Assembly: GCF_017982655.1 (NCBI RefSeq)
Contig: NZ_JABXYX010000051.1
Span: 1 to 51,226 of the forward strand
Direction: 5' to 3'
Length of the DNA: 51,226 nucleotides
DNA from: Brasilonema sp. CT11
Lineage (GTDB): Bacteria; Cyanobacteriota; Cyanobacteriia; Cyanobacteriales; Nostocaceae
Both the position numbers and the translations under genes were made by a program. Each line of letters begins with the position of its first letter. Position 1 is the first letter of the stretch. The notes under the pieces are model-generated. The model was not told the DNA's origin. It saw only the letters and a list, made by a program, of their open reading frames with translations, and ran no database searches. This document shows positions 7,137 through 16,215 of this stretch, piece after piece.

Positions 7137-8537
7137 ATGGCAATAACACAAGTCAACCCTTATCTCGATGGTAACTTTGCGCCAATACGCGAGGAAATCT
7201 CCACAAACTCCCTAAAAGTCATAGGTGAACTCCCTCATGACTTATCAGGAATGTTCGTGCGCAATGGTCCTAATCCTCAATGGAAGCCGATTGGGGAGTA
7301 CCATTGGTTTGATGGGGATGGAATGTTGCATGGAGTGCGAATTATTAACGGTAAAGCTGCCTATCGCAACCGCTATGTGCGCACAAAAGCATGGAAAATT
7401 GAGAAAGAAGCAGGTAAAGCTGTCTGGAGTGGGTTACTAGAACCACCACAAATGGACAATCCTCATGGGTCAAGCAAAAATACAGCTAACACGGCTCTTG
7501 TGTGGCACGCAGGTCAACTTTTGGCCTTGTGGGAAGGAGGTGCGCCTCACGCTATCAAACTTCCTGAGTTAAAGACTCTGGGTGAACATACTTACAATGG
7601 TAAACTTGTCTCAGCCGTGACTGCTCATCCCAAGGTAGATCCAGTAACGGGTGAGATGATGTTTTTTGGTTACGGCTTCACACCGCCGTATCTGCAATAC
7701 AGTGTGGTTTCACCACAAGGCGAACTTTTGCAGACGGAACCTATTGACATACCAGCAGCCGTGATGATGCATGACTTTGCCATCACTGAAGACTACACAA
7801 TTTTTATGGATTTGCCGCTGACTTTCAATATGGAAAGGCAAAAACGCGGCGAACCTATGATGAAGTTTGAGCACGACAAACCGAGTCGCTTTGGTATTGT
7901 TCCGCGTTATGGCAATAACAGTAACATTGTATGGTTTGAGACTCCCGCTTGCTACATCTTCCACACTCTCAACGCTTACGAGGAAGGAGATGAGGTAGTT
8001 CTGATTGCTTGTCGGATGAATTCCACCAATGTCTCGGGTTTGCAAGGCCCACAACCTGATCCACAAGCAGATATCCCTCGTCTGTATCGGTGGCGATTTA
8101 ACCTGAGTACAGGTAAGGTGAGTGAAGAGATGCTAGATGATGTCCCCTCTGAATTTCCTCGTGTCAATGAAAATTTGTTGGGGCAAAAAACGCGATACGG
8201 CTACACTGCGAAATGGGCGAAAAATTCAATCGAACCTCTGTTCGATGGTTTGATTAAGTATGACTTGAACAGTGGCAAGTCCGAAACCCATGAATTTGGA
8301 AAAGGACGTTATGGTGGTGAAGCTGTGTTTGTACCACGTCCTAATGCAAAAGCAGAAGATGATGGCTGGCTTGTGACTTATGTTTACGACACCGTAGAGG
8401 AAACTTCTGAATTCGTGGTGGTTAGTGCTGAGGATATCACAGATGAACCAATAGCACGAGTGATGATTCCTCAGCGTATACCTTATGGGTTCCACGGTGC
8501 TTGGGTTTCTGAGGAACAGTTCAAAAAACGTGTGTAG
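7137..8537 (+). CDS. Carotenoid oxygenase (RPE65/CCD family)
   Basis: A 466-residue non-haem iron dioxygenase of the carotenoid-cleavage family, which splits carotenoid or apocarotenoid double bonds with O2. The N-terminal signature FVRNGPNPQW and HWFDGDGMLHG are present. The four iron-binding histidines can be placed in TAHPKVD, MMHDFAIT, IFHTLNAY and the C-terminal GFHGAWV. Full length for bacterial enzymes of about 460-490 residues. ATG 7137 is preferred because AGGA lies just upstream and the family N-terminus starts with VNPYLDGNFAP; a TTG at 7119 is possible. The exact substrate cannot be inferred. The carotenoid isomerase at 13099 is only loosely nearby. Confidence 0.93.
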   Translation: MAITQVNPYLDGNFAPIREEISTNSLKVIGELPHDLSGMFVRNGPNPQWKPIGEYHWFDGDGMLHGVRIINGKAAYRNRYVRTKAWKIEKEAGKAVWSGLLEPPQMDNPHGSSKNTANTALVWHAGQLLALWEGGAPHAIKLPELKTLGEHTYNGKLVSAVTAHPKVDPVTGEMMFFGYGFTPPYLQYSVVSPQGELLQTEPIDIPAAVMMHDFAITEDYTIFMDLPLTFNMERQKRGEPMMKFEHDKPSRFGIVPRYGNNSNIVWFETPACYIFHTLNAYEEGDEVVLIACRMNSTNVSGLQGPQPDPQADIPRLYRWRFNLSTGKVSEEMLDDVPSEFPRVNENLLGQKTRYGYTAKWAKNSIEPLFDGLIKYDLNSGKSETHEFGKGRYGGEAVFVPRPNAKAEDDGWLVTYVYDTVEETSEFVVVSAEDITDEPIARVMIPQRIPYGFHGAWVSEEQFKKRV

Positions 8538-8929
8538 ATTTATATTCGTTTGCTTTCATGAGTGTCAATAATTAGGGGTGTAAGGGCAAAACAAGTTAAA
8601 AGTATCAAGTCAAAAGTCAAAAGTATTAATTTTGATTTTTGATTTTTGATTTTTGACTTCCTTGAAAGGGCGGGGGTGTAGGGGGAGTAATTGGTGGGGG
8701 CACAGGATCGACCACCATCTTATTGAGCAAGCTCATCAAAGATGAGCGTGGGGGCGGCGTTCCCGTTTGTTTCGGGGTAGAGGTGTACCACACAACGACC
8801 ACGCTCAGTGCACCGCGCTGGAAAATTCTCCAGTCGAACCCTACACCCGTAACACCTGCAAGACCGTACACCCCTTCCTTGGTCATGAAAGTTAATAATG
8901 ACTAATAACAAAGAACTGATGACAAACTC
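8538..8929. other. Intergenic region with short tandem repeats
   Basis: No gene. About 8600-8660 holds agtcaaaagtcaaaagt followed by repeated tttttgat units, a typical cyanobacterial short-repeat block. About 8665-8880 is GC-rich with gggggtgtaggggg runs and the look of a dispersed element; open frames on both strands through it have no protein-like features. The last 40 bases contain gactaataac-type repeats before the aroE start. Confidence 0.6.
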
Positions 8930-9802
8930 ATGATTACAGGCAAAACTAAACTACTTGGAGTGATTGGGTATCCGGTGAAACATTCACTATCACCAGTGAT
9001 GCACAATGCTGCACTTATGCACCTGGGACTCAATTACGTCTATGTTCCTTTTCCAATAGAACCACAGAATTTAGAAATCGCTGTTCAAGGCTTTGCTACT
9101 GTTGGTGTTGTCGGTTTTAGCATTACAATTCCCCATAAACAGACAATATTGCCTTTACTCTCAGAAGTTTCACCGATCGCCAAAGCTATAGGAGCAGTCA
9201 ATACAGTAAGTCGTAAAGACAACAAATGGATTGGTACAAACACTGACTGTGAAGGATTTCTCGCTCCTTTGCGAACAACGTATCATCAGGATTGGAGCCA
9301 AACAGTAGCTGTGATTTTAGGCAATGGTGGCGCAGCAAGAGCAGTTGTTGCAGGTTGTGCGGAATTAGGTTGTGAGAAGATTTATGTTGTTGGGCGCAAC
9401 GCCCAAAAGTTAGAAGAATTCCAGAAGAGTTGGGGTGATTTTCAGGAGTCGCATAATTTACACGTCCACACTTGGGATTCTTTACCAAAACTCATTCCAC
9501 AAGCAAACCTATTAGTAAACACAACCCCCATTGGTATGTATCCCAAGGTTGAAGAATCACCTTTGAGTGTAGAGGAAATGGGGAATTTACCAGCGGGGGC
9601 GATCGCCTACGATTTGATATACACCCCCAACCCAACAAAATTTCTCAAACAAGCGCAGCAAGTAGGCATCATCGCGATTGATGGACTCGAAATGCTTGTT
9701 CAACAAGGCGCAGCAGCATTAAAAATCTGGTTACAACAAAATACTGTTCCTGTAGACGTGATGCGCCAAGCATTGCGACAGCATTTGGGTTTAGACGAGT
9801 AG
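8930..9802 (+). CDS. aroE: Shikimate dehydrogenase
   Basis: A 290-residue enzyme that reduces 3-dehydroshikimate to shikimate with NADPH in the aromatic amino-acid pathway. The substrate-binding N-terminal domain shows GYPVKHSLSPVMHN and the catalytic lysine K70 in SITIPHK. The catalytic aspartate is D106 in NTDCEG. The Rossmann NADPH site is GNGGAARAV (131-139), with VVGRN following. The C-terminus shows DGLEMLVQQGAAAL, where glutamine contacts substrate. No neighbouring gene of the pathway is present. The ATG at 8930 starts directly at the family N-terminus. Confidence 0.97.
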   Translation: MITGKTKLLGVIGYPVKHSLSPVMHNAALMHLGLNYVYVPFPIEPQNLEIAVQGFATVGVVGFSITIPHKQTILPLLSEVSPIAKAIGAVNTVSRKDNKWIGTNTDCEGFLAPLRTTYHQDWSQTVAVILGNGGAARAVVAGCAELGCEKIYVVGRNAQKLEEFQKSWGDFQESHNLHVHTWDSLPKLIPQANLLVNTTPIGMYPKVEESPLSVEEMGNLPAGAIAYDLIYTPNPTKFLKQAQQVGIIAIDGLEMLVQQGAAALKIWLQQNTVPVDVMRQALRQHLGLDE

Positions 9803-9849
9803 AAAACAAGCAGCACATAACTAGGGAAAAGAGGAAATCTCTCACTCCC

Positions 9850-10452
9850 TCATCCTCCTCTTCGCCAATGAACGCGATTCCACTCGTACATACCTTGAAT
9901 TTCAAATTCAGCACCGTTGTAGAAGCGGACGATGCAGTCGGTTGAGGAAGAATCGCCATCGCTTATTTCATTAACATTAATGACAATACAGGAATACCAT
10001 TCTGGGGTGCAAGGACCATTATCTTGTACCCATTCCCAAAGAGCGTTGCAAATTTCAATGCGATCGCCCACTTTCAGCTTGAGGGCATTTTCAGTAAAGT
10101 ACTTGTCAAAGTGATATGGTTCAATACGATTTAGCCAGGATAACCCGTAGCGATCGCGAATGAATTGTACTGCACCGGAGTCATTTTCATTTAGCCAGTC
10201 GTTGAGCAATTGCGCTTTCCATGAGCCGTTTTGTTCTTCTTGTGCTTGGAAAAACTCTAAAAATACTTGCAATTCCTTTTTTGTTAGTTCGTCTAGGGGA
10301 TTCGCGCTATCAGACACACCAGTTTGAGACCCCTTGATTTGCTCTAAGATTTGCAGTAATATTCCTTTCTGCATATCAGAGAGGGGACAGCTTGCGATAT
10401 CACAACGATCAAACGCTGCTTGCAAAACTGCTTTTATCTCATCTGGACTCAT
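9850..10452 (-). CDS. Conserved cyanobacterial hypothetical protein
   Basis: A 200-residue soluble, acidic protein that I cannot assign to a functional family. The N-terminal half is helical with a lysine/glutamine-rich stretch (DELTKKELQVFLEFF). The C-terminal half is strand-rich and tryptophan-rich: ALWEWVQDNGPC, EWYSCIVINV, IVRFYNGAEFEIQGMYEW, WNRVHWRRGG. It suggests a small beta-barrel or SH3/Tudor-like fold, but that is a guess. No signal peptide or membrane segment. It is convergent with aroE (47-bp gap) and divergent from the secreted-protein gene at 10644. Confidence 0.75.
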   Translation of the reverse strand: MSPDEIKAVLQAAFDRCDIASCPLSDMQKGILLQILEQIKGSQTGVSDSANPLDELTKKELQVFLEFFQAQEEQNGSWKAQLLNDWLNENDSGAVQFIRDRYGLSWLNRIEPYHFDKYFTENALKLKVGDRIEICNALWEWVQDNGPCTPEWYSCIVINVNEISDGDSSSTDCIVRFYNGAEFEIQGMYEWNRVHWRRGG

Positions 10453-10643
10453 ACGCTATATAGCAATTAAGAGTATTATCTATCATAATTCTTACAAAAC
10501 TTTAAAACAATTATCCAATCGCTTGAGAGCTAATTTCAGGTAAGCTGAGGTTGAAATATACCGCAATGGTGCTTTTTCTCTGTACTGAGTTAGTCGCAGC
10601 CTTTTTATCGGTGCATAGTTTCGTTATTCTTGTTGTTGGAGAT

Positions 10644-11153
10644 ATGCAAAAGAAAAATAGCTTACTATCGTTCTTAAATTCTGTGCCCTTATTTACAAAG
10701 AATTACTCAAGATTGAGGATTCAGTACTCAATAGTGTTGAAGGTGATTTTGGTTTCTTGTGTCATAGGAATTGTATCGTGGGTGTTTACGCCAAGTGCTC
10801 TAGCGCTGACACAGATAAAACTCTCTGAGCTTTCCTATCACAAATGTCCATCAGAAATAGGAAAAGGATCTGTGACAAGTGGTACAACTATGGCAGCAAA
10901 TTGCTTTATAGTCACAGGTAAAGCTGAAAATGCTACGAACAAAACTGTCTACGATGCAGATATTTTTGGGCGCATTTATGATGCTAACAATAATTCTGCC
11001 ATGGAAAACCGTAACCGTCTTGGTTCTATCAACGAAATTCCACCGGGTGTGAGTGATTTTGAATTGAGGATTTCTGTAGCAGCAAACCAGCCTGAACCTT
11101 TGAAGTTGAAGAAGTTCAAGGCGGCTGGATTTAGCGCTCAAGTGCGTAAGTAG
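10644..11153 (+). CDS. Secreted hypothetical protein (FxLYD-like beta domain)
   Basis: A 169-residue protein. An N-terminal hydrophobic segment (VILVSCVIGIVSWVF, ~36-50) ends in the signal-peptide-like ALAL, so it is probably exported. The mature part has KCPSEIGKG, two cysteines (KCP and NCF) that could pair, and the pattern FIVTGKAENATNKTVYDADIF, then a Gly/Pro turn and FELRISVA. This resembles FxLYD/DUF4352-type immunoglobulin-like domains of unknown role. The start at 10644 is preferred because GGAG stands a few bases upstream; the frame is open further up to 10551. A hairpin follows the stop at 11170-11200. Confidence 0.7.
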   Translation: MQKKNSLLSFLNSVPLFTKNYSRLRIQYSIVLKVILVSCVIGIVSWVFTPSALALTQIKLSELSYHKCPSEIGKGSVTSGTTMAANCFIVTGKAENATNKTVYDADIFGRIYDANNNSAMENRNRLGSINEIPPGVSDFELRISVAANQPEPLKLKKFKAAGFSAQVRK

Positions 11154-11169
11154 TTGAACAATATGAATA

Positions 11170-11200
11170 TGTAGAGACGTTGTCAACTTGCGTCTCTACA
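11170..11200. terminator. Hairpin between convergent genes
   Basis: A perfect 10-bp stem, tgtagagacg paired with cgtctctaca, encloses an 11-base loop. It lies between the stop codons of two convergent genes (11153 and 11227), so it could terminate both transcripts. There is no long T-run, and gtagagacgt hairpins are also a dispersed cyanobacterial repeat, so the terminator role is inferred. Confidence 0.45.
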
Positions 11201-11226
11201 AAGGTTCATATATCTCAACTTTAGAC

Positions 11227-11496
11227 TTAACCAACAAATGAAATGGTCAGATAAGAGAGTAAACCGCTTAATACGTTGAGTAATAGAAAAGCCAATATCG
11301 GTGAAAAATCAATACCGCCCAATGGGGGAATGATTGAACGGAACAGATTCAGATAGGGATCGGTTATTTGGCTTAACGCTGCAAACGGTTGATTATACCA
11401 GTTGATGCTGGGAAACCATGTTAACAGGACTCTAATAATCAGTAGAGTACTATAAATTTGTATGAATGTGCTCAGTGTGGTAACCAGTAAATTCAT
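11227..11496 (-). CDS. YggT/Ycf19 family membrane protein
   Basis: An 89-residue integral membrane protein with two membrane spans (~4-24 and ~64-86). Between them lies the family signature RVLLTWFP, then LSQITDPYLNLFRSIIPPLGGIDFSP (two adjoining parts of one conserved loop). YggT/Ycf19 proteins are conserved in cyanobacteria and plastids. Relatives are linked to haem attachment on cytochrome b6 (CCB3) or to nucleoid/thylakoid organisation, so the precise role here is open. Full length for the family. The stop-side neighbour is convergent. Confidence 0.93.
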   Translation of the reverse strand: MNLLVTTLSTFIQIYSTLLIIRVLLTWFPSINWYNQPFAALSQITDPYLNLFRSIIPPLGGIDFSPILAFLLLNVLSGLLSYLTISFVG

Positions 11497-11648
11497 GGAT
11501 TGGTTGATTTCCTACGAAGTGTCAAATGCGGTCTTATCTTCGATTTTAAATGAGGCTAAGTCAAATGGCGGTTGCAGATTCTGCATGTCTCCATGATGAA
11601 TACTCTGCCCTTTGTAGTTAGCATTTGCGATCTGTCAATGCTCGCTAA

Positions 11649-12008
11649 TTAGCGTAACTCCTCGCTACGCGACGAAGAACGTTCGTGAATCAGCTGCTCT
11701 GAATTGCCATTTACATTCCCTAGCTGCTGTCGGACTTCATCTATTGTGGCATTGAGCTGGGCGATTTTATCTTCAAGCGATCGCCGTGCCACTTCCATTT
11801 CCATATTCTCATTTTCCGAAGCTCTCATCTGACGCCTTTTGGCTGCTTTTTTAGCTTCTGTTAAGTTGGTGGTTGTTTGAGATTCTTCCTCTAGGATTTG
11901 TTCTGGATCACGTCTTGTGGCAACAAGCGTACCGATAATACCACCAACCACACCACCGAAAATTGCTCCGGCAAAAAAACCACTTGCAAAACTATCTTGT
12001 TGACTCAT
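11649..12008 (-). CDS. YtxH-like membrane-anchored coiled-coil protein
   Basis: A 119-residue protein. It has a short glycine-rich membrane helix near the N-terminus (FFAGAIFGGVVGGIIGTLVA, ~10-29), then a charged region rich in Glu, Lys and Arg (AKKAAKRRQM), and a coiled coil (LEDKIAQLNATIDEVRQQL). This is the layout of YtxH/gas-vesicle-related small membrane proteins of unknown function. The start at 12008 is chosen because MSQQDSFASG immediately precedes the membrane helix; upstream codons to 12113 overlap upp and look non-coding. It lies 76 bp downstream of upp on the same strand and may share its transcript. Confidence 0.75.
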   Translation of the reverse strand: MSQQDSFASGFFAGAIFGGVVGGIIGTLVATRRDPEQILEEESQTTTNLTEAKKAAKRRQMRASENENMEMEVARRSLEDKIAQLNATIDEVRQQLGNVNGNSEQLIHERSSSRSEELR

Positions 12009-12084
12009 AATTTTACTGCCTTGAAGAAACGCTGCACCTGTTGGGTTGTTTTTGCACCTCATGCTGTCGAATGTGCATACTAGC

Positions 12085-12735
12085 TTATGTTCCAAAGATG
12101 CGATCGCCTGCATCTCCTAATCCTGGTATGATAAATCCTTGATTGTTAACTGTTGCGTCGATAGTCGCTGTGTAAACAATTAAACCTGGATAAGCATCAT
12201 TCAGTTTTTGTAAAGCTGGCGGAGCTGCTACCACAGATACAATCCGCGTTAGGGCTGGATCAATACCCCGTTGTGTTAATTCTGCCATTGCATTCATCAT
12301 CGATCCTCCAGTAGCTAACATTGGATCGGTGACTAACACTCGCGTTTGCGGTTGGAATTTTTCTGGCAATTTGTTTAAGTAAGTAGAGGGTTGGAGTGTT
12401 TTATCATCTCGCACTAAACCAAGATGATAAATCGACGCCAAAGGTAACACTGTTTGTGCTCCCTCTAGTAATCCTAGCCCAGCTCGCAGAATCGGTACCA
12501 CTGCCATTGGAACCGTTGGATCTATTAAAGTTGCTGGGCTGACATCCAAAGGGGTTTGTACTGTTGCTTCTTGAGTTGGCAACCACTCTCTAGCAGCTTC
12601 GTAAGTCAACCAACGTCCTAACTCAGTCATCGCACTGCGAAATAATACGGAGGGTGTGGCAGCATCACGGGCAACTGCTAACCAGTGCTTGATTAGGGGG
12701 TGGGGCGGGACATAAACACGCAATTGTAGCGTCAT
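12085..12735 (-). CDS. upp: Uracil phosphoribosyltransferase
   Basis: A 216-residue enzyme converting uracil and PRPP to UMP in pyrimidine salvage. Visible features are the N-terminal VYVPPHPLIKHWL, the PILRAGLGLLEG loop, and the PRPP-binding segment VLVTDPMLATGGSM. The C-terminal uracil-binding part is GDAGDRIFGT. Full length for the family. The ATG at 12735 is preferred because 23 further in-frame codons upstream do not resemble the family. The likely promoter lies within 12736-12850 on the minus strand. Confidence 0.96.
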   Translation of the reverse strand: MTLQLRVYVPPHPLIKHWLAVARDAATPSVLFRSAMTELGRWLTYEAAREWLPTQEATVQTPLDVSPATLIDPTVPMAVVPILRAGLGLLEGAQTVLPLASIYHLGLVRDDKTLQPSTYLNKLPEKFQPQTRVLVTDPMLATGGSMMNAMAELTQRGIDPALTRIVSVVAAPPALQKLNDAYPGLIVYTATIDATVNNQGFIIPGLGDAGDRIFGT

Positions 12736-12859
12736 AGCCAGAAATGGGCTTTTTCTATATGGTATAACAACTGAAACATCATAATACTTTTTTTTTGTAT
12801 GCAACTCACTGCTATAATTACCACGACAAAATTTTATTGAAATTATTTTTCAATAGTAG

Positions 12860-12889
12860 TTGACATATATTCTCAATCGGGGTTATATT
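12860..12889 (+). promoter_or_regulatory. Sigma70-type promoter, rightward
   Basis: TTGACA at 12860-12865 and TATATT at 12884-12889 are separated by 18 bases, close to the consensus for group 1 sigma factors. Predicted start of transcription is near 12896. It is 200 bp upstream of crtISO and just before a hairpin, so it may drive a leader or a small RNA. Confidence 0.55.
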
Positions 12890-12934
12890 GTATTTTCAGT
12901 GTTCTCCTCTCTTTAAGGATCGGCAGACGGGATT

Positions 12935-12970
12935 GGCCAGCGGTAGCAGGCTTTTCCCTCTTTTTTGTTT
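12935..12970 (+). terminator. Intrinsic-terminator-like hairpin
   Basis: The stem gccagc/gcaggc (12936-12941 with 12946-12951, one A-A mismatch) has a four-base ggta loop. It is followed by tttt, ccctc and a six-T run. It sits 40-60 bases downstream of a promoter-like pair and 130 bases before the crtISO start. It could end a short RNA or act as an attenuator. Confidence 0.45.
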
Positions 12971-13098
12971 GTAATAGGGAATAGGGAACGCTTAACGCTT
13001 AACATAAACTGTACGAAGCTTCGCAAAAATCAAATACGAGTCTTATGATGATTTACTAAAACAAAGGACAAGCGACAAATAACAAAAAATAAAAATGC

Positions 13099-14589
13099 AT
13101 GCAGACTGATGTTATCGTCATTGGATCTGGTATTGGTGGCTTAGTGACAGCAACTCAGCTGGCGGCAAAAGGTGCTAAGGTACTCGTACTGGAACGTTAT
13201 CTGATTCCAGGAGGTAGTGCGGGTTACTTTGAACGGCAAGGCTATCGCTTCGATGTTGGGGCGTCGATGATTTTTGGGTTTGGGCAGAATGGTACCACCA
13301 ACTTACTCACTCGTGCTTTGCAAGCTGTCAACGTTAGTTTAGAAGTGATTCCCGATCCAGTACAAATTCACTATCATCTGCCTAATGGCTTAAACCTTAA
13401 GGTCGATAGAGTGTATAAAAAATTTTTACAAAATCTGACTGCGTATTTTCCTAATGAAAGCCAAGGGATTCGTCGATTTTATGACGAATGCTGGAAAGTC
13501 TTTGATTGTCTTAACAGCATAGACTTGCTGTCCCTAGAAGAACCCCGGTATTTAATACGTGTATTTTTTCAGCATCCTTTAGCATGTCTTGGTTTGGTAA
13601 AGTATCTGCCCCAAAATGCTGGAGATATAGCCCGACGCTATATTCAAGACCCTCAGTTGTTGAAATTTATAGATATGGAGTGTTACTGCTGGTCGGTGGT
13701 ACCAGCTGACATGACACCAATGATAAATGCTGGAATGGTATTTTCTGACAGGCACTATGGAGGAGTTAACTACCCTAAAGGGGGCGTGGGACAAATTGCC
13801 CAAAAATTAGTAGAGGGGCTTGTCAAAGCAGGTAGTCAGATCCAGTACCAAGCTAGGGTAACAAAAATTATTATAGAAAACAGACGGGCTGTGGGAGTAC
13901 AACTGGCTAACGGTCAGATCCACCGTGCCAAGCGCATCGTGTCCAATGCAACACGTTGGGATACATTTGAAAAATTACTGACTCAAGAACAATTTTCTTT
14001 TGGTGAAATAAACTGGCAGCAACGCTATCAAAAATCACCCAGTTTTCTCAGTTTACACATGGGAATGAAGGCAGAAGTTTTGCCAAAGGGGACGGAGTGT
14101 CATCATATCGTGTTAGAAGATTGGGAAAAGATGACAGAACCGGAAGGGACTTTATTTGTGTCTATCCCGACGTTGCTTGACGCAGATTTAGCGCCAGCAG
14201 GACATCACATTATTCACGCCTTTACACCTCACTGGATTGATGAATGGCAAGGACTCTGTGCAAAGGAATACAAGGTGAAGAAGGAAGAAGCAGCTTGGCG
14301 AATTATTGACCGTCTGGAGAAGATTTTTCCTGGTTTGAATGCGGGGTTGGATTATCTGGAGGTGGGGACGCCATTAACTCATCGCCGCTTTTTAGGTCGT
14401 CAGGATGGAACTTACGGACCGATTCCGCGCCGAAAGTTACGGGGGTTGCTAGGGATGCCGTTTAATAGAACGGCTATCCCAGGACTTTATTGTGTGGGAG
14501 ATAGTACGTTTCCTGGTCAGGGTTTAAATGCAGTGGCATTTTCAGGGTTTGCGTGCGCTCATCGCATTGCCGTGGATTTAGGATTATAA
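13099..14589 (+). CDS. crtH: Carotenoid isomerase CrtISO (prolycopene isomerase)
   Basis: A 496-residue FAD-dependent enzyme of the CrtI superfamily. It converts tetra-cis-lycopene to all-trans lycopene in the cyanobacterial/plant poly-cis pathway. The FAD-binding [17 protein letters not shown] (~9-25) and [14 protein letters not shown] are at the N-terminus, and the closing FAD motif [19 protein letters not shown] is near the C-terminus. The internal [12 protein letters not shown] and [12 protein letters not shown] segments favour CrtISO over CrtI or CrtO. An ATG four bases earlier (13095) hits a stop after four codons, so ATG 13099 is the start. No other carotenoid gene is directly adjacent. 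Confidence 0.93.
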   Translation: MQTDVIVIGSGIGGLVTATQLAAKGAKVLVLERYLIPGGSAGYFERQGYRFDVGASMIFGFGQNGTTNLLTRALQAVNVSLEVIPDPVQIHYHLPNGLNLKVDRVYKKFLQNLTAYFPNESQGIRRFYDECWKVFDCLNSIDLLSLEEPRYLIRVFFQHPLACLGLVKYLPQNAGDIARRYIQDPQLLKFIDMECYCWSVVPADMTPMINAGMVFSDRHYGGVNYPKGGVGQIAQKLVEGLVKAGSQIQYQARVTKIIIENRRAVGVQLANGQIHRAKRIVSNATRWDTFEKLLTQEQFSFGEINWQQRYQKSPSFLSLHMGMKAEVLPKGTECHHIVLEDWEKMTEPEGTLFVSIPTLLDADLAPAGHHIIHAFTPHWIDEWQGLCAKEYKVKKEEAAWRIIDRLEKIFPGLNAGLDYLEVGTPLTHRRFLGRQDGTYGPIPRRKLRGLLGMPFNRTAIPGLYCVGDSTFPGQGLNAVAFSGFACAHRIAVDLGL

Positions 14590-14676
14590 ACCATCCCCTT
14601 GTTCCCTGTTAAGCGTTCCCTGTGTTTCAACTGCATAAGTTAAAAACGCGGGCGTTTATATATAGAGTGCAACTAT

Positions 14677-16176
14677 ATGGGATTGGTTATCCTGGAGTAT
14701 GCACTCGCTATGGATGTATTATCTAGATACTGGAAAATTTATAGAATAAGTACCAGTCAAAGAGTTGGATACGAACATTGTTCAGTTCCTGCTGCACAGG
14801 AGTTTATCCAACAGATTCGTAATCTCGCTCCAACTAATACCCAAGCTGATTTGCTATCCTATTTTAGCGGTGAAAATTCTGCTGTTGATGTTACAAGTCG
14901 CGCCAACGCAGGACTTGGTTTGCGGTCTTATGTTTCTCAACCCATCTTAAGAGCGTGTCAAAAAATTGACAATTTATTCGGTGGTGACAAGTCTTTCACC
15001 TATCAGGATTTGCTTAGGTTTGTCTTGGATGACGATGGAGAAACTTTAATTATTGTAGATGGAGATGGAAAAACTCAACTCAAGGTGGATAAGAATGGGG
15101 AAACTAGGACAACAGATTATAAATTCTTTTCTGTAAGAATTTTGCAAACATTTAATGCTGACCTAAAGTCTAAAATGAGCTTAGACAATTGGGCATTCTT
15201 GAAAACTACACAAAACCCTGAATTAAAAAATTATTTGGCAGAGTTTGGATTTCAGCACTTCAGTGATTGGGCGCTTCTTAATAGAGTTAGAGTAAAACAA
15301 TTTGAAAGTTTATCAAAACGCGATCGCCATTTGGTAGAAGTTTTTCATGCTGTCTATCGTCGTGACAGACTTCAAAAAAATTCAAAGGGAGTCAGAAAAT
15401 GTCCAGAGCCATCAAGCGCTCAGCTCCAAGAAATGCTTAACGACTTGCGAAAAAGAGATGTCATTATCAACTCCATTACTGAGTTAATGAATGAACTCAA
15501 ACAGGTTGTTAGACAACTAAGGAACTATGATATATGGAGTTGTCGAGAACCGTTGGAAGTCAATGATCCTAATACTGGAGGTTATACATATAGAACAGAT
15601 TTACCCACTAACAATTTCAATGAAGTAGATATAGAAGAGCAGGAAATATTAGATTTTTTGCACGAGCAACTTAGCTTAACCTTGAGCAATGCGATTAAGC
15701 AAGAAATAGGCGATCGCATAAAAAATTTAAAAAAAAGCAAACATTATAGTATTTTTGCTGAACAATTTCTTCCTGGTTTGCAGTTATATTACTGTCAGAG
15801 TTTATCTCTTAAGGATATTACACCACAATTGGGAATGAAAAGTTGGGATCAAGCTAGGCGAGTGTTGAATCCAGGAGAATTGCTCAGTCAAATACGCGCC
15901 AGAACAGTTCAACAAGTTCTTGATAGCGTTTTAAGCAAGGCTGAGGAAAAAGGTTTAACCAAAATTCCTGCCGAACCAGAATATCTCAAAAATATAGCCC
16001 AAGAGATAGAAGCTTTTGCTGATGACAAAATCTTTAGAGAAGCTGCAGAAGAAATTAGAGTCGGGAAAGGCCGTTCGATGAATAGTTTATATGCTCAGGA
16101 AATTCGCAAATATCTAGAACAACGCGCACAAAACTTACGCTCATATCCTCAAACGCTTCTCTTGAAGTGGGGTTAG
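14677..16176 (+). CDS. Putative HTH (sigma-like) regulatory protein preceding DUF1822 and CHAT genes
   Basis: A 499-residue soluble protein without a confident family assignment. The centre (ELKNYLAEFGFQHFSDWALLN, then RDRHLVEVFHAVYRRDR) and the stretch YYCQSLSLKDITPQLGM followed by QARRVLNPGELL look like helix-turn-helix segments. They resemble region 4 of sigma-70-like proteins that I recall next to DUF1822 genes in cyanobacteria. That functional idea is inference. No signal peptide or transmembrane span. The start could also be Met-12 (14710). It is the first gene of a probable three-gene operon: 39 bases to the DUF1822 gene, then 15 bases to the CHAT gene. Confidence 0.75.
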   Translation: MGLVILEYALAMDVLSRYWKIYRISTSQRVGYEHCSVPAAQEFIQQIRNLAPTNTQADLLSYFSGENSAVDVTSRANAGLGLRSYVSQPILRACQKIDNLFGGDKSFTYQDLLRFVLDDDGETLIIVDGDGKTQLKVDKNGETRTTDYKFFSVRILQTFNADLKSKMSLDNWAFLKTTQNPELKNYLAEFGFQHFSDWALLNRVRVKQFESLSKRDRHLVEVFHAVYRRDRLQKNSKGVRKCPEPSSAQLQEMLNDLRKRDVIINSITELMNELKQVVRQLRNYDIWSCREPLEVNDPNTGGYTYRTDLPTNNFNEVDIEEQEILDFLHEQLSLTLSNAIKQEIGDRIKNLKKSKHYSIFAEQFLPGLQLYYCQSLSLKDITPQLGMKSWDQARRVLNPGELLSQIRARTVQQVLDSVLSKAEEKGLTKIPAEPEYLKNIAQEIEAFADDKIFREAAEEIRVGKGRSMNSLYAQEIRKYLEQRAQNLRSYPQTLLLKWG

Positions 16177-16215
16177 GAAAATCTGAAATATAAAACACAA
16201 ATCAGGAATACAATC

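Larger units (their letters stand above)
12736..13098. other. Divergent intergenic region between upp and crtISO
   Basis: No protein gene. It contains a rightward promoter-like pair (12860-12889), a GC hairpin followed by T-rich sequence (12935-12970), and short repeats (aatagggaacgcttaacgcttaac, ~12973-13000). The promoter for upp should be in the left half. The promoter and hairpin together could produce a short RNA or leader (see findings). Confidence 0.6.

Noticed and set aside
8626-8905. Overlapping open frames on both strands
   Set aside because: They run through G-rich short repeats and low-complexity sequence and have no conserved motif.
10551-10643. Upstream start for the secreted hypothetical protein
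   Set aside because: It would add 31 residues with a second hydrophobic stretch and no ribosome-binding site; the ATG at 10644 has GGAG upstream.
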